From Butyrivibrio proteoclasticus B316 (lineage in GTDB: Bacteria; Bacillota; Clostridia; Lachnospirales; Lachnospiraceae), in contig NC_014387.1 in the NCBI RefSeq assembly GCF_000145035.1, positions 2,036,001 through 2,100,000 on the forward strand: a stretch of DNA of 64,000 nt. Direction: 5' to 3'. The translations under genes were made by a program, and so were the position numbers. Below the pieces are notes generated by a model. It was not told the DNA's origin. It ran no database searches and saw only the letters and a list, made by a program, of their open reading frames with translations. This document shows positions 34,756 through 43,726 of this stretch, one piece after another. How positions within the stretch are numbered: position 1 is the stretch's first letter; the number at the start of each line of letters is the position of its first letter.

Positions 34756-36059
34756 TATTTCAAATAGCCTCCAAGATGCTTCAAACTAGGCTTTGGTGCC
34801 CTGATCTGTGTTTTCCTGTCAACTGCGCAAAGACCAAATGTCAGCGCATAACCTTTCTGCCACTCAAAATTATCGATAAGTGACCAGTGGCAGTATCCGA
34901 TGACAGGAATTCCATCATTTATACAGCTCTGAACACCCTCAATTGCCTTGTCGATAAACTCAACTCTCTGCTTATCATCTGCTGTTGCTATTCCATTTTC
35001 GGTAACCATGATCGGAACATTTGGCATCTCCTCATGCACGCGTCTTATTACATGCTCAAGAGCCTCAGGATATACTTCATAATCCATCTGTGTCATTGGT
35101 GTTCCCTCGGGGACAGGCACAATTCCATCTGGGCCGTAAGTAGTTCTTGTATAATTCTGAAGTCCAAAGAAATCATCATCCTTGATATAAGGAATGTAAT
35201 GGCTAAACTCCTCATTCCAGTCGCTGTCTGCGCGCTCCTTGCCACCTTCTATGTACTGGCAGTCGTGCAGGGAAAGCGTAATACCAACCTGAATATCCGG
35301 ATTAACAGCCTTGATTGCTTCCTTGGCTGCCTGATGCGCCTTTATAACTATCATATCGCCATTTGCATCTGTTGCAGAAACAAATGTATGCGGTTGAGGA
35401 TCTCCGAATACTTTGGCATTCTCCATTGCTGCCAGCTTCATTTTCTCCATCGGGTCAGAGAGATTAAGTCCAACCTGAACCTGTCCCTCCATGGAGTCAC
35501 CGCTGCTTTTGGCTGCATTTGCCATTTTCGCCATCATCTGCTTCTTAAATCTCTCCATGAGAGCGCCTATCTGAAGTCTCATGTTGGCCTCATTTATGGT
35601 GCAGATATACTTTATCTCGCTTCCAAGCTGCTCTGTGACGAACCTTGCATAGTTGGCAAAAAGCTCTACAACCTGCTCATTGTCCCAGCCTCCCAGTTTT
35701 ATAAGCCACACAGGTGATGTGAAATGCATGAGGGTAATAACCGGCTCAACACCATTGTCCCTGCAGCATTTGATCATCTTCCTGTAATGCTCGATCTCCT
35801 TTTCATCAAACTTGCCCTGCTCAGGCTCAATACGCGCCCATTCAACAGAGAATCTGTAAGTGTTAAGGCCTGCATCCGCAAGCATCTTGATGTCTTCTTC
35901 ATATCTGTTGTAATGGTCAACAGCATCCAGCGATGGCTCAACAAACTGGGAATACTCCATATTCTCCATCAACCAGTAATCTGAATTTGTATTGTTTCCT
36001 TCAACCTGGTGGGCTGCAGTAGAAGCGCCCAGCATAAATCCGTTCTCGAACTTGTTCAT
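34755..36059 (-). CDS. Glycoside hydrolase family 1 (beta-glucosidase type)
   Basis: 434 residues from the ATG at 36059 with GGAGG 8-9 nt upstream; an earlier in-frame ATG overlaps that site. The acid/base is E157 in CTINEANM and the nucleophile is E354 in VTENGIA. HWSLIDNFEW near the C-terminus shapes the -1 site. No signal peptide, so it acts in the cytoplasm on imported beta-glucosides, possibly phosphorylated or glycosylated ones. Residues about 165-235 form a Met/Ala/Lys-rich segment (FKKQMMAKMANAAKSSGDSM) that is atypical of GH1. Confidence 0.93.
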   Translation of the reverse strand: MNKFENGFMLGASTAAHQVEGNNTNSDYWLMENMEYSQFVEPSLDAVDHYNRYEEDIKMLADAGLNTYRFSVEWARIEPEQGKFDEKEIEHYRKMIKCCRDNGVEPVITLMHFTSPVWLIKLGGWDNEQVVELFANYARFVTEQLGSEIKYICTINEANMRLQIGALMERFKKQMMAKMANAAKSSGDSMEGQVQVGLNLSDPMEKMKLAAMENAKVFGDPQPHTFVSATDANGDMIVIKAHQAAKEAIKAVNPDIQVGITLSLHDCQYIEGGKERADSDWNEEFSHYIPYIKDDDFFGLQNYTRTTYGPDGIVPVPEGTPMTQMDYEVYPEALEHVIRRVHEEMPNVPIMVTENGIATADDKQRVEFIDKAIEGVQSCINDGIPVIGYCHWSLIDNFEWQKGYALTFGLCAVDRKTQIRAPKPSLKHLGGYLK

Positions 36060-36077
36060 TTTCCTATCCTCCATAAT

Positions 36078-38339
36078 TTAAATCTCATAACTTCCGCTTG
36101 TCAGAATTCTCTTTTCCTCGCCGGGGAGCTCCAGCTCTGCTTCCATTCCTTCAGGAATTTCAAATCGGTAGGCAAAAGAATCCGTCTCCTCAATATATCT
36201 CCATTCAGAAACTATGCGACCTTTCGGTGAATCATAGTAACCCTTTGCAAACTTAAGTCTCTCATCCGGCAGAGGCTTTATCAGGACTTTGTCAAAATCG
36301 TATCTGATTCCCAAGACACCGGACAAAAGCCATCCGGAAACAGCTCCGTAGGAATAGTGATTCAGCGAATCATGTACAGTGTCGTCTTCCCTGATACCAT
36401 CCCACGTCTCCCAGATAGTGGTAGCACCTTTCTCCACCGCATAGAGCCACGAAGGATAGCTTCTTTGCAACAGCAGTCTGTATGCAGTATCCACATAACC
36501 GTAATCTGCAAGCACGCTGCACAGGAAAGGCGTTGAAAGGAAGCCTGTATTAAGATGATAGTCATTTTTCACTACCAGCTCATTTAAGTCTTTAGCAGCT
36601 TCCACTGCCTCTTTTACAGGTAAAAGACAAAACGCAAGAGGCCTTACGTACTCGCACTGCCTGTCAGATCTTATATGCCCGTCTTTCAGAACCAGATATC
36701 TGTATGCCTCAGTCGCCTTTTCCGAGATCTCTTTATACTTATCCGCATCGGCACCATTTCCGAGAATCTCTGATATTTTGGCGAGAATCCCAGATGAATA
36801 TGCATAGTAAGCTGTTGCTACTTCAGGCTGGCCATCCTTGAATGCAGACATCATGGTCTTCATAACATCTGCCCCCGGCTCGCACCACTCACCGTAGTCC
36901 ATTCCGGTATCGATGATGTATTTCCTGTATGGGTTCTTTCCAAAGCGGTTCTTGAGCTTGCTTTTTCCGGCCCTTCTTCCGAGGAAATCCACCCACTTCT
37001 TCATCATTTCATAGTTGTCTTTAAGTATCTGCTCATCGCCATATATTCTGTACAGATTCCAGGGCACAAGAACCGCCGCATCGCCCCAGCCAACAGACGC
37101 CGAGAACATCTCTGCTATCTTGCCCGGATTTGAGTTCTTGGGACAGATATACGCCATCTTGCCATCTGAATGCTGCCCTATCCTCACGTTCGCAAGCCAT
37201 TTCTCGTAAACTCCCCTGCAGTCCATCAGGTACGCACCGGTCCTCACAAAGACCGCTGCATCGCCTGTCCAGCCTGCTCTTTCCCTTGTGGGACAATCAG
37301 TAGGAATGTCACAGAAGTTTGACTTCATAGACCATACACTGTTTCTAAAGAGCTTATTTACTTCATCTACACCACACTCAAAGCCTGCTGTTTCCTTCAT
37401 GTCCGAATACACAGCAATGCTCTTAATCTGGATGTCTGACAGTAAAATATCGCTCGTTACCTTTGCATATCTGAATCCAAACATCGAAAAATGCGGCTTA
37501 AAATCATTCCTGCCCGGCTTGCAAATATAGTTTATTTCCTGCTTTATTCCACCGGATTTGTTTCTGTCTCCGGGCTGGAAGTTTTCTATTGTGAAGTTCC
37601 CGTCCTCATCCAGGGTTTCACCGTGGATGAGACAGATCTTCTCACCGCCTTTGGCATTTTCCACGACAAAAGAAGTATATCCGGCCAGGTTCTGCCCGAA
37701 ATCAAATACGCTTTCTCCATTCGGAGTTGTGGTAAGTCTGCCTTCAAACACTTCATGTTCCGTAACAAACGGCGATGTCTGAGCTATAAGATTCCCTTTG
37801 TCAAAAGACATCTTTCTTGCCTTATGCCACTCACCAAAGCCCGAACCGGCATCGCAGGTCTCTCCCAGCTCAAGGTCCGTAAGCTTTATAGGTCCGTTTT
37901 CACAGGCATCCCAGCTGCAATCCGTAACAAGTAAAGGATTATCTATGTCTCCATCGCCTATTATCGCGCACAGAAATGAAATATCCTCTCCGTACAGATT
38001 TCTCACACCGTCAATCCCGTTGCATCCTCTGTACCAGCCATCACCCAGTGTGACGAATATCTCGTTTTCCCCGCATATCAGCGTATCCGTGATCTCATAC
38101 TCCTGATACTGAAGCCTTTTATCATACTCATCACATCCCGGTGTCAGTCGCGCATCCGTAATTTTCCGGCCATTTATCAATATTTCATACAAGCCATGGG
38201 CCGTAGCATATATGCTAACTTTCCCCTCTTTATAAGAGAATGTGGTCCTTAAATAGCCTGCTCCCTTTCTCTTATCAGGTTCTGTCACGGTTTCAGGTGA
38301 TATCCACTTTGCTTTCTCATAAATCTTAGCCGCTTCCAT
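36078..38339 (-). CDS. Alpha-L-rhamnosidase, glycoside hydrolase family 78
   Basis: 753 residues, no signal peptide. The N-terminal beta-sandwich (AKWISPE, YEILINGRKITDARLTPG, FVTLGDGWYRG) and the (alpha/alpha)6 domain carry the family motif DCPTRERAGWTGD (348-360), with general acid E353. A C-terminal beta domain follows (VLIKPLPDERL). It removes terminal L-rhamnose from plant glycosides or pectin fragments inside the cell. Coupled with GH1 and GH2, it suggests breakdown of rhamnosylated glucosides such as rutinosides, or of rhamnose-containing plant or bacterial oligosaccharides. Confidence 0.94.
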   Translation of the reverse strand: MEAAKIYEKAKWISPETVTEPDKRKGAGYLRTTFSYKEGKVSIYATAHGLYEILINGRKITDARLTPGCDEYDKRLQYQEYEITDTLICGENEIFVTLGDGWYRGCNGIDGVRNLYGEDISFLCAIIGDGDIDNPLLVTDCSWDACENGPIKLTDLELGETCDAGSGFGEWHKARKMSFDKGNLIAQTSPFVTEHEVFEGRLTTTPNGESVFDFGQNLAGYTSFVVENAKGGEKICLIHGETLDEDGNFTIENFQPGDRNKSGGIKQEINYICKPGRNDFKPHFSMFGFRYAKVTSDILLSDIQIKSIAVYSDMKETAGFECGVDEVNKLFRNSVWSMKSNFCDIPTDCPTRERAGWTGDAAVFVRTGAYLMDCRGVYEKWLANVRIGQHSDGKMAYICPKNSNPGKIAEMFSASVGWGDAAVLVPWNLYRIYGDEQILKDNYEMMKKWVDFLGRRAGKSKLKNRFGKNPYRKYIIDTGMDYGEWCEPGADVMKTMMSAFKDGQPEVATAYYAYSSGILAKISEILGNGADADKYKEISEKATEAYRYLVLKDGHIRSDRQCEYVRPLAFCLLPVKEAVEAAKDLNELVVKNDYHLNTGFLSTPFLCSVLADYGYVDTAYRLLLQRSYPSWLYAVEKGATTIWETWDGIREDDTVHDSLNHYSYGAVSGWLLSGVLGIRYDFDKVLIKPLPDERLKFAKGYYDSPKGRIVSEWRYIEETDSFAYRFEIPEGMEAELELPGEEKRILTSGSYEI

Positions 38340-38358
38340 CTAACACCTCTTGTATTCT

Positions 38359-40572
38359 TTACTGCTTTTTAATATTCATAAGAGCATTTGAAAGTGCCTT
38401 AATCTCGTCAGATTCTATATCCATTCCGCCCTGTTGCAGGAGCTTCTTAAGGGGCTGGCGGGCAATCATCTGCTGCATTGCTTCTGAAATCTCTACGCCT
38501 TCTCCCATTCCGCCTGCTGTTCTTGATGTCATTGCTGCCATCATCCTGTCGAGAATTGCTTTTCCTTCAGGTATGGCCTGAATCTCTGCCATTGTACTTG
38601 AAAGGGAAAGGTATCCCTCTTTTTCCTCAGGTTCATCTGCCTTATCAAACCAGTTTCTGACCTTTTTATCCGGTGCAAAATATGTCGGATTGGGCTCAGA
38701 AACCTTTGCTATCTCCATTTCATCAGATAACTCGCCTGAAACAGCCTTTATTGTATGTACTCCGGTTATGGGAACATTAAACTTAAATACGTGTTCTCCG
38801 CTTGCATTTCCAACTTCTACACCGTCAACAAAGAGTGTGACGGACTTTTGGTTTGAATATACCTTTATCTCTGTATTATCCTCGATGCGGTCGTGATATC
38901 TTTTTCCGCAAAGATGAACGAAAGGCTCATCAGACCACCATGCTTTATAGATATAATAAGCGTCCTTTTTCTGCTTTCTGTCAAAGGTGATGACACCCTT
39001 GTGGTTTTTGCCCGGATCTCCTGCCTCATCTCGTCCTGCTGCAGCAAATTCAAACATATTCCAAAGATATGTTCCCCAGATATATGGACGGGTGCTGAAC
39101 ATTTCAAGCATATGCTCGTGATAAACAGCCTGATAACTCTCTGTATAATCGCCTTTTTCAGGTATTGGAGACTGAAGCGTAATTACTGAATCTGCGCCAT
39201 ACTCCGTAAGTCCTATTGCCACATCGGGATGCTGATTATGGAAATCATCAAACCACTTGTCATTGTCCTCCATCTCGCCTACATACCAGCCATAGTAGAG
39301 GTTGTAGCCGCGAATATCAGGCAGTGTTACAAGAGGCGAGTCTGTCTCAAGAAGGAACAGATTTGCCATGGCAGAATATCTGATAGGATCCATCTCGTGG
39401 ACAATATCATTTAATATCCTGTGGTTCTCCAAAAGATCTTCAGTAACACCCTGCAAAGAGATTTCATTTGAAAGTGCCCAGCACATTATCGATGCATGAT
39501 TGTAATTCTGGCTTATCAGCTCTTTCATCTGGGATATGGTGTTCTCTCTTCCACTGTCCATATGTACAGTGATATATGGAATCTCAGCCCATACTACTAT
39601 TCCCTTTTCATCACAAAGATCATAGAAGTACTGATCATGCTGATAATGTGCAAGTCTTATGGAATTGGCACCCATGGAGAGGATGAGATCAATGTCCTCC
39701 CTGTGCATCTCTTTTGCCAGTGCATTGCCAACTCCTGCCCTGTCCTGATGCCTTGAAACTCCTCGAAGCGGATAGCTTTCTCCATTGAGGAAAAATCCTT
39801 TATGAGGATCAACATGAAACTGCCTTACTCCAAACCTGTCATAGATTCTGTCACACTCTTTTGTTCCATCCAAAAGAGTTGCTGTTATGTTGTACAAGAA
39901 CGGATCCTTGAGACCGTTCCATAAATGTGGCTCTTTTATCGTGATCTTACCGCAGGCAACATATCCACAGGATGCATCCTCTGCCGGAACCACCTCAAAC
40001 TCCTGCTCTGTTACACCGTCAATTGATATTCTTACGCGCTCTCCGCCGCTTGTGTATGTCTTTATTTCAATTTCAGCATCATTTCCGTTTAGTCTTGGTG
40101 TGACGTACAGTCCTTTTCCACCATAATAGTCCATGTCAAAGTGCTTTTCATCCACAACCACAAGATAAACATCCCTGTAAATGCCACCATAGAAAGTGAA
40201 ATCCGCTTTCTGTGGATACACCCTTGTATTAGGCTCGTTGGAAACAGAAACTACCATCTCATTTAAATCTGAAAGTGCCTCTGTAATGTCCGTCCTAAAG
40301 CAGGAATATCCGCCATCATGGCTCGCTACCTCACGGCCGTTTAAAACAACTTTTGCAGAGGAGTTAGCGCCTCGAAACTCCACAAACACCCGCTGTTCCT
40401 CTTCCATTACCGGTCTTTCAAATGTCTTTTTATAAAGGCAGGTTCCTCTGTAATACTGCTCAGGCCCCGTCTGTCCATCAACAGCATTCCAGGTATGAGG
40501 AAGAGTTATGCTTTTGCTCTTTCCCTCTTTTTCAAATATCCAGTTATCATTCCAAAGAATTGTTGTTCGCAT
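38359..40572 (-). CDS. Glycoside hydrolase family 2 (beta-galactosidase/glucuronidase clan)
   Basis: 737 residues, cytoplasmic. Sugar-binding sandwich (NWIFEKEGKSKSITLPHTW), Ig-like domain, then TIM barrel. The acid/base is E370 in CWALSNEIS and the nucleophile E457 in IGLTEYGADS. The C-terminus adds an Ig-like domain (KVYSNQKSVTLFVDG) and a Met/Gln-rich tail of about 80 residues with no known match. The substrate may be a beta-galactoside, glucuronide or glucoside; the operon context favours a plant rhamnosyl-oligosaccharide. GGAGAGGTG precedes the ATG. Confidence 0.93.
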   Translation of the reverse strand: MRTTILWNDNWIFEKEGKSKSITLPHTWNAVDGQTGPEQYYRGTCLYKKTFERPVMEEEQRVFVEFRGANSSAKVVLNGREVASHDGGYSCFRTDITEALSDLNEMVVSVSNEPNTRVYPQKADFTFYGGIYRDVYLVVVDEKHFDMDYYGGKGLYVTPRLNGNDAEIEIKTYTSGGERVRISIDGVTEQEFEVVPAEDASCGYVACGKITIKEPHLWNGLKDPFLYNITATLLDGTKECDRIYDRFGVRQFHVDPHKGFFLNGESYPLRGVSRHQDRAGVGNALAKEMHREDIDLILSMGANSIRLAHYQHDQYFYDLCDEKGIVVWAEIPYITVHMDSGRENTISQMKELISQNYNHASIMCWALSNEISLQGVTEDLLENHRILNDIVHEMDPIRYSAMANLFLLETDSPLVTLPDIRGYNLYYGWYVGEMEDNDKWFDDFHNQHPDVAIGLTEYGADSVITLQSPIPEKGDYTESYQAVYHEHMLEMFSTRPYIWGTYLWNMFEFAAAGRDEAGDPGKNHKGVITFDRKQKKDAYYIYKAWWSDEPFVHLCGKRYHDRIEDNTEIKVYSNQKSVTLFVDGVEVGNASGEHVFKFNVPITGVHTIKAVSGELSDEMEIAKVSEPNPTYFAPDKKVRNWFDKADEPEEKEGYLSLSSTMAEIQAIPEGKAILDRMMAAMTSRTAGGMGEGVEISEAMQQMIARQPLKKLLQQGGMDIESDEIKALSNALMNIKKQ

Positions 40573-40591
40573 GTTTCACCTCTCCAGTTTT

Positions 40592-42106
40592 TTACTGACC
40601 CATTGCAGCTTTTTTCTTCTCGCCGATACTCTTCTGGATCTCTTCCATCTTCTCGTATGTGAGCTCAGAATTCTTCATTGCCAGAAGTGTGCAGATCCAT
40701 CCCACTATAGGGAATCCGATAAGAAGTATTACAGTCATAACTCTGACGCCGAAAGTAAGCGGATCACCCTGCTGGGGAGCTGTAGTTGTATATCCTATCA
40801 GTCCAATCATGAGTGTTGCGATAGTTGCACCAAAAGATGAAACTATTTTGTCAATAAAGCTGTAAGTAGCGGATACTGTCGCAGGCATGTATTTTCCTGA
40901 GCGATCCATCTCATAGTCAACAACATCCATTCTGAACGCGCTTGTTGATACAGAAACAACCATCTTCATTGCGTTATTTCCAAATGTAAAGAGTACATAA
41001 GTGATTGCCATGAGAACTGCTCCGGTTGATAAGTTGCCACCGAATACTGTTCCCACAAGAGTTGTAGGTGTGAATAAAAGATATACCGCAAATGCGATAT
41101 TCAGTCCGATACAATTCTTGGTCCAGTCGATCATGACCTTTCTGCTACCCTGTTTTCCTGCAATCTTCGCACCAATGATTGCGAAAATAATGGATGGAAG
41201 CATTGCCACAGCAGAAAGAATTGATGAAATAGCCATTGATCCAAGCATGATTCCGTTAAGCATCGTGGATACTACCGCTGCAGAGCCTATTGTCTGAGCC
41301 AGCTTATCGGATGTTGCAGCCATGATGAATCTCTGAAGCTCTTTGTTTTCTTTGATCAGAGCCAGCATATCCTTAAAGCTTGGCTTTTCATCGGTTTCGC
41401 CATCCTTTTTGATTCCTTCGAAATTCTCGGGAATGTCATATGGAGCAATTCCTATGCATGCCAGAATGTAGAAAAAGAGTGAAACAAGTATTACCACTAC
41501 ATTGTAAGTTGCGAAGTATTCTGTTCCCTGAATGTTATTAAATCTTGGGAGAATCACAGCCGATGCCACAACGCTCATGATCATTGGCACCAGATATGAA
41601 TACGCTGTACTCCAGACACCGATTGTAGGACGCTGTTTTGGATCATTTGTCAGAATGTTCATATTGATCTGACCTGCTATACTTACGAATGTATAACCAA
41701 TGATATAGATCACATAGCAGAGGACAAAAAATGCTATTCCCGCTGCACCCGTAAGTGACAGCTTTGCCCCTATATTGCACATCAGCGTCGTAGCAATGGC
41801 CATAAGAAGCCATCCAAACATGATTGAAAATCTTACTTTTCCAAATCTGGAATTAAATCTTTCCAGGAAAAAAGCTATTACCGGGTCTGTAATTCCATCC
41901 AAAAGCCTTGATCCTGTGATAATAAGTCCTGTAACTGCAACAAGTATTCCAAAGTTGGAATTTCCAATATATGTTGCACCATTCATCAGCAGATAAAATG
42001 CCATCTGCCCTGCACCTGTCATCATCGCAAGCGCAATATGCCAGGTTTTAGCTCTTTTATAGGTTACCCCATTTTCTTCTCTTATCAGAGATTTGCCCTT
42101 ACCCAT
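40592..42106 (-). CDS. Glycoside-pentoside-hexuronide:cation symporter (MelB type)
   Basis: 504 residues with 12 membrane helices. It shows GPH family features such as GSRLLDGITDPVIAFFLERF and the RMDVVDYEM segment in the second half. It carries a glycoside into the cell with Na+ or H+. First gene of the operon, so it supplies GH2, GH78 and GH1 with intact glycoside. AAAGGGG precedes the ATG. The upstream 130 bp, shared with an AraC gene, hold a GAAAGCTTTC palindrome reminiscent of a cre site. Confidence 0.92.
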   Translation of the reverse strand: MGKGKSLIREENGVTYKRAKTWHIALAMMTGAGQMAFYLLMNGATYIGNSNFGILVAVTGLIITGSRLLDGITDPVIAFFLERFNSRFGKVRFSIMFGWLLMAIATTLMCNIGAKLSLTGAAGIAFFVLCYVIYIIGYTFVSIAGQINMNILTNDPKQRPTIGVWSTAYSYLVPMIMSVVASAVILPRFNNIQGTEYFATYNVVVILVSLFFYILACIGIAPYDIPENFEGIKKDGETDEKPSFKDMLALIKENKELQRFIMAATSDKLAQTIGSAAVVSTMLNGIMLGSMAISSILSAVAMLPSIIFAIIGAKIAGKQGSRKVMIDWTKNCIGLNIAFAVYLLFTPTTLVGTVFGGNLSTGAVLMAITYVLFTFGNNAMKMVVSVSTSAFRMDVVDYEMDRSGKYMPATVSATYSFIDKIVSSFGATIATLMIGLIGYTTTAPQQGDPLTFGVRVMTVILLIGFPIVGWICTLLAMKNSELTYEKMEEIQKSIGEKKKAAMGQ

Positions 42107-42193
42107 TATTATTAACCCCTTTCAGTTGCATGATAATCTTTGAAAGCTTTCCTGTTATGGTCATGTTATCATTTAGTTTCGCAATATGTTAGA

Positions 42194-42223
42194 ATTATTT
42201 TATCCTGATTAGTATTATTTTAT
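42194..42223. promoter_or_regulatory. Candidate AraC-type operator: 10-bp direct repeat at 20-bp spacing
   Basis: ATTATTTTAT occurs at 42194-42203 and 42214-42223, exactly two helical turns apart. It lies in the shared divergent region between the symporter and the AraC regulator. Tandem half-sites at about 21-bp spacing are typical of AraC-family operators. Confidence 0.5.
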
Positions 42224-42240
42224 TGTTTTGAGGAATAAAT

Positions 42241-43452
42241 ATGGACCACACTCTTTTTTCAGCTCTTTTAAAAAACCTGCTCTCTGTGGATGTCACGGAT
42301 GCAACAGACATGGACAGCTCTCTTTACGCCTTTGAAAAGGAATACTGCTTCAGCATAAAGATGCAGCCCATGTTTACAAGCAAGGCGCTTTACTATCTTC
42401 TGTCCTCCTCCAAAGAAAGCATGATCTATGAGCTCATAGACCAGCTCGGTATCTGCTTGTCCTTTTTTACGTTTGATAACAGGTTTTATATAATCGGACC
42501 TTATGTAAAAGAGAAATATTCAGAGCTTAAGACAGAAACCGTACTTGCAAAAAACGATGAATCCTCATCCAAATCATTGGCGTTTAAGCTGTATTACACA
42601 GCATTTCCCATTGTGTATACCGAGCAGATCACCAGTGTTGTAAATAAATGCATAATCTCTTTTTCCCCTACGGAAAGTGAGTATTCATACAGAAGACTAT
42701 CGGGATTTATTCAGGATGTATCTGAAGAAGATGATAAGACAGAACTGTCCGAGAAGAATTACAGTGAAATCTACAGGAGATATGATCAGGAAAAGCAGTT
42801 CCTTTCGATGATAAGAAACGGGGATACCAAAAACATCCTGTCCGCATTTGAAAAATTGTCCGGTCCGGAGGCTCTTTCCGATTTTTCCAAAGAGACTCTT
42901 AACTACTATGCCTCGGGCTATGGTCTGGCAATACTTAAAGCTCTTTCCAGAAAAGCTGCGGAAGAATCAGGTCTTTCAGTCATTACAATAGATGAGATAA
43001 CCCAAAAATACACCCAGCTTTCATCCGCTACAAACAATGCAGAACTTCAGACGCGCTATCAGATCGATATGATCGTTGAGCTGACAAAAGCTGTTCACAA
43101 CCACAAGCTGTCTCTGGACAAGTATTCTCCCCCCATTCAGAGGGTAATGGAATACATCAATCTTCATCTGGGGGACCATATATCAAACGATGATCTGGCG
43201 GCAAATGCCAGTATGTCCATCTCTCACCTGTCTAAGGTGTTCAAAAAAGAAACCGGCGGGACCATGACGGAGTACATCGCACTTATGCGCTGCAAAAAAG
43301 CTGCCGGGCTCCTGAAAAAGACAGATCTTCCGGTCCAGGAGATCAGCAGCTACGTCGGATATTCTGACAACAATTACTTTGTGAAAGTATTTAAAAAAAT
43401 ATATGATCTGACGCCCTCAGAATATAGAAAAACGCGTATAGTAAGCCTATAA
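42241..43452 (+). CDS. AraC family transcriptional regulator of the glycoside operon
   Basis: 403 residues; GAGGAATAA upstream. The C-terminal about 100 residues contain two helix-turn-helix motifs of HTH_18 (NDDLAANASMSISHLSKVFKKE and VQEISSYVGYSDNNYFVKVF). The N-terminal 280 residues form a sensing region of a type common in Lachnospiraceae, with no clear cupin. Divergent from the GPH-GH2-GH78-GH1 operon, it probably activates that operon in response to the sugar. Confidence 0.9.
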   Translation: MDHTLFSALLKNLLSVDVTDATDMDSSLYAFEKEYCFSIKMQPMFTSKALYYLLSSSKESMIYELIDQLGICLSFFTFDNRFYIIGPYVKEKYSELKTETVLAKNDESSSKSLAFKLYYTAFPIVYTEQITSVVNKCIISFSPTESEYSYRRLSGFIQDVSEEDDKTELSEKNYSEIYRRYDQEKQFLSMIRNGDTKNILSAFEKLSGPEALSDFSKETLNYYASGYGLAILKALSRKAAEESGLSVITIDEITQKYTQLSSATNNAELQTRYQIDMIVELTKAVHNHKLSLDKYSPPIQRVMEYINLHLGDHISNDDLAANASMSISHLSKVFKKETGGTMTEYIALMRCKKAAGLLKKTDLPVQEISSYVGYSDNNYFVKVFKKIYDLTPSEYRKTRIVSL

Positions 43453-43627
43453 TAGCTTTATCAATTCTTGCTGTACTGCTATTATGAACTGATATAGCAT
43501 ACCCTCGTGGTGTATCAGAATCTGGTCTCATGAGCCTCAAGGCTCTGTACTCTCTAATAAGACCTTGAAGATCATCATTGTCTTGATATTTCTCTATGAG
43601 TTTATCTATTTCTTCTGTACCTAACAT
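43391..43627 (-). CDS. Doubtful small hypothetical protein
   Basis: 78 codons; the N-terminus LGTEEIDKLIEKYQDNDDLQ looks protein-like, but the last 20 codons overlap the end of the AraC gene on the other strand. The ribosome-binding site is poor (TAGGATAG). It could be a gene remnant. It is the only candidate between the AraC gene and 43727. Confidence 0.3.
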   Translation of the reverse strand: MLGTEEIDKLIEKYQDNDDLQGLIREYRALRLMRPDSDTPRGYAISVHNSSTARIDKAIIGLLYAFFYILRASDHIFF

Positions 43628-43695
43628 ATATAATCTATCCTATAAGAAATGCCATATCGGAGCCGGATTTAATTGTTACTGTAAAGGGTGCAAAT

Positions 43696-43723
43696 GGTCC
43701 TAGGGGACGCCCCCTAGGGCCAG
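43696..43723 (-). terminator. Hairpin after the AraC-kinase gene containing GGTCCTAGGGGACG
   Basis: GGTCCTAGGGG pairs with CCCCCTAGGGCC around ACG. It begins a few bases after the stop at 43727; there is no long U-run. The left arm is identical over 14 bp to a sequence at 31812. Confidence 0.5.
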
Positions 43724-43726
43724 TAC

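Noticed and set aside
43391..43627. Confident antisense gene overlapping the AraC stop
   Set aside because: It has a poor ribosome-binding site and a 62-bp overlap with a well-supported gene. It is kept only as a doubtful feature.
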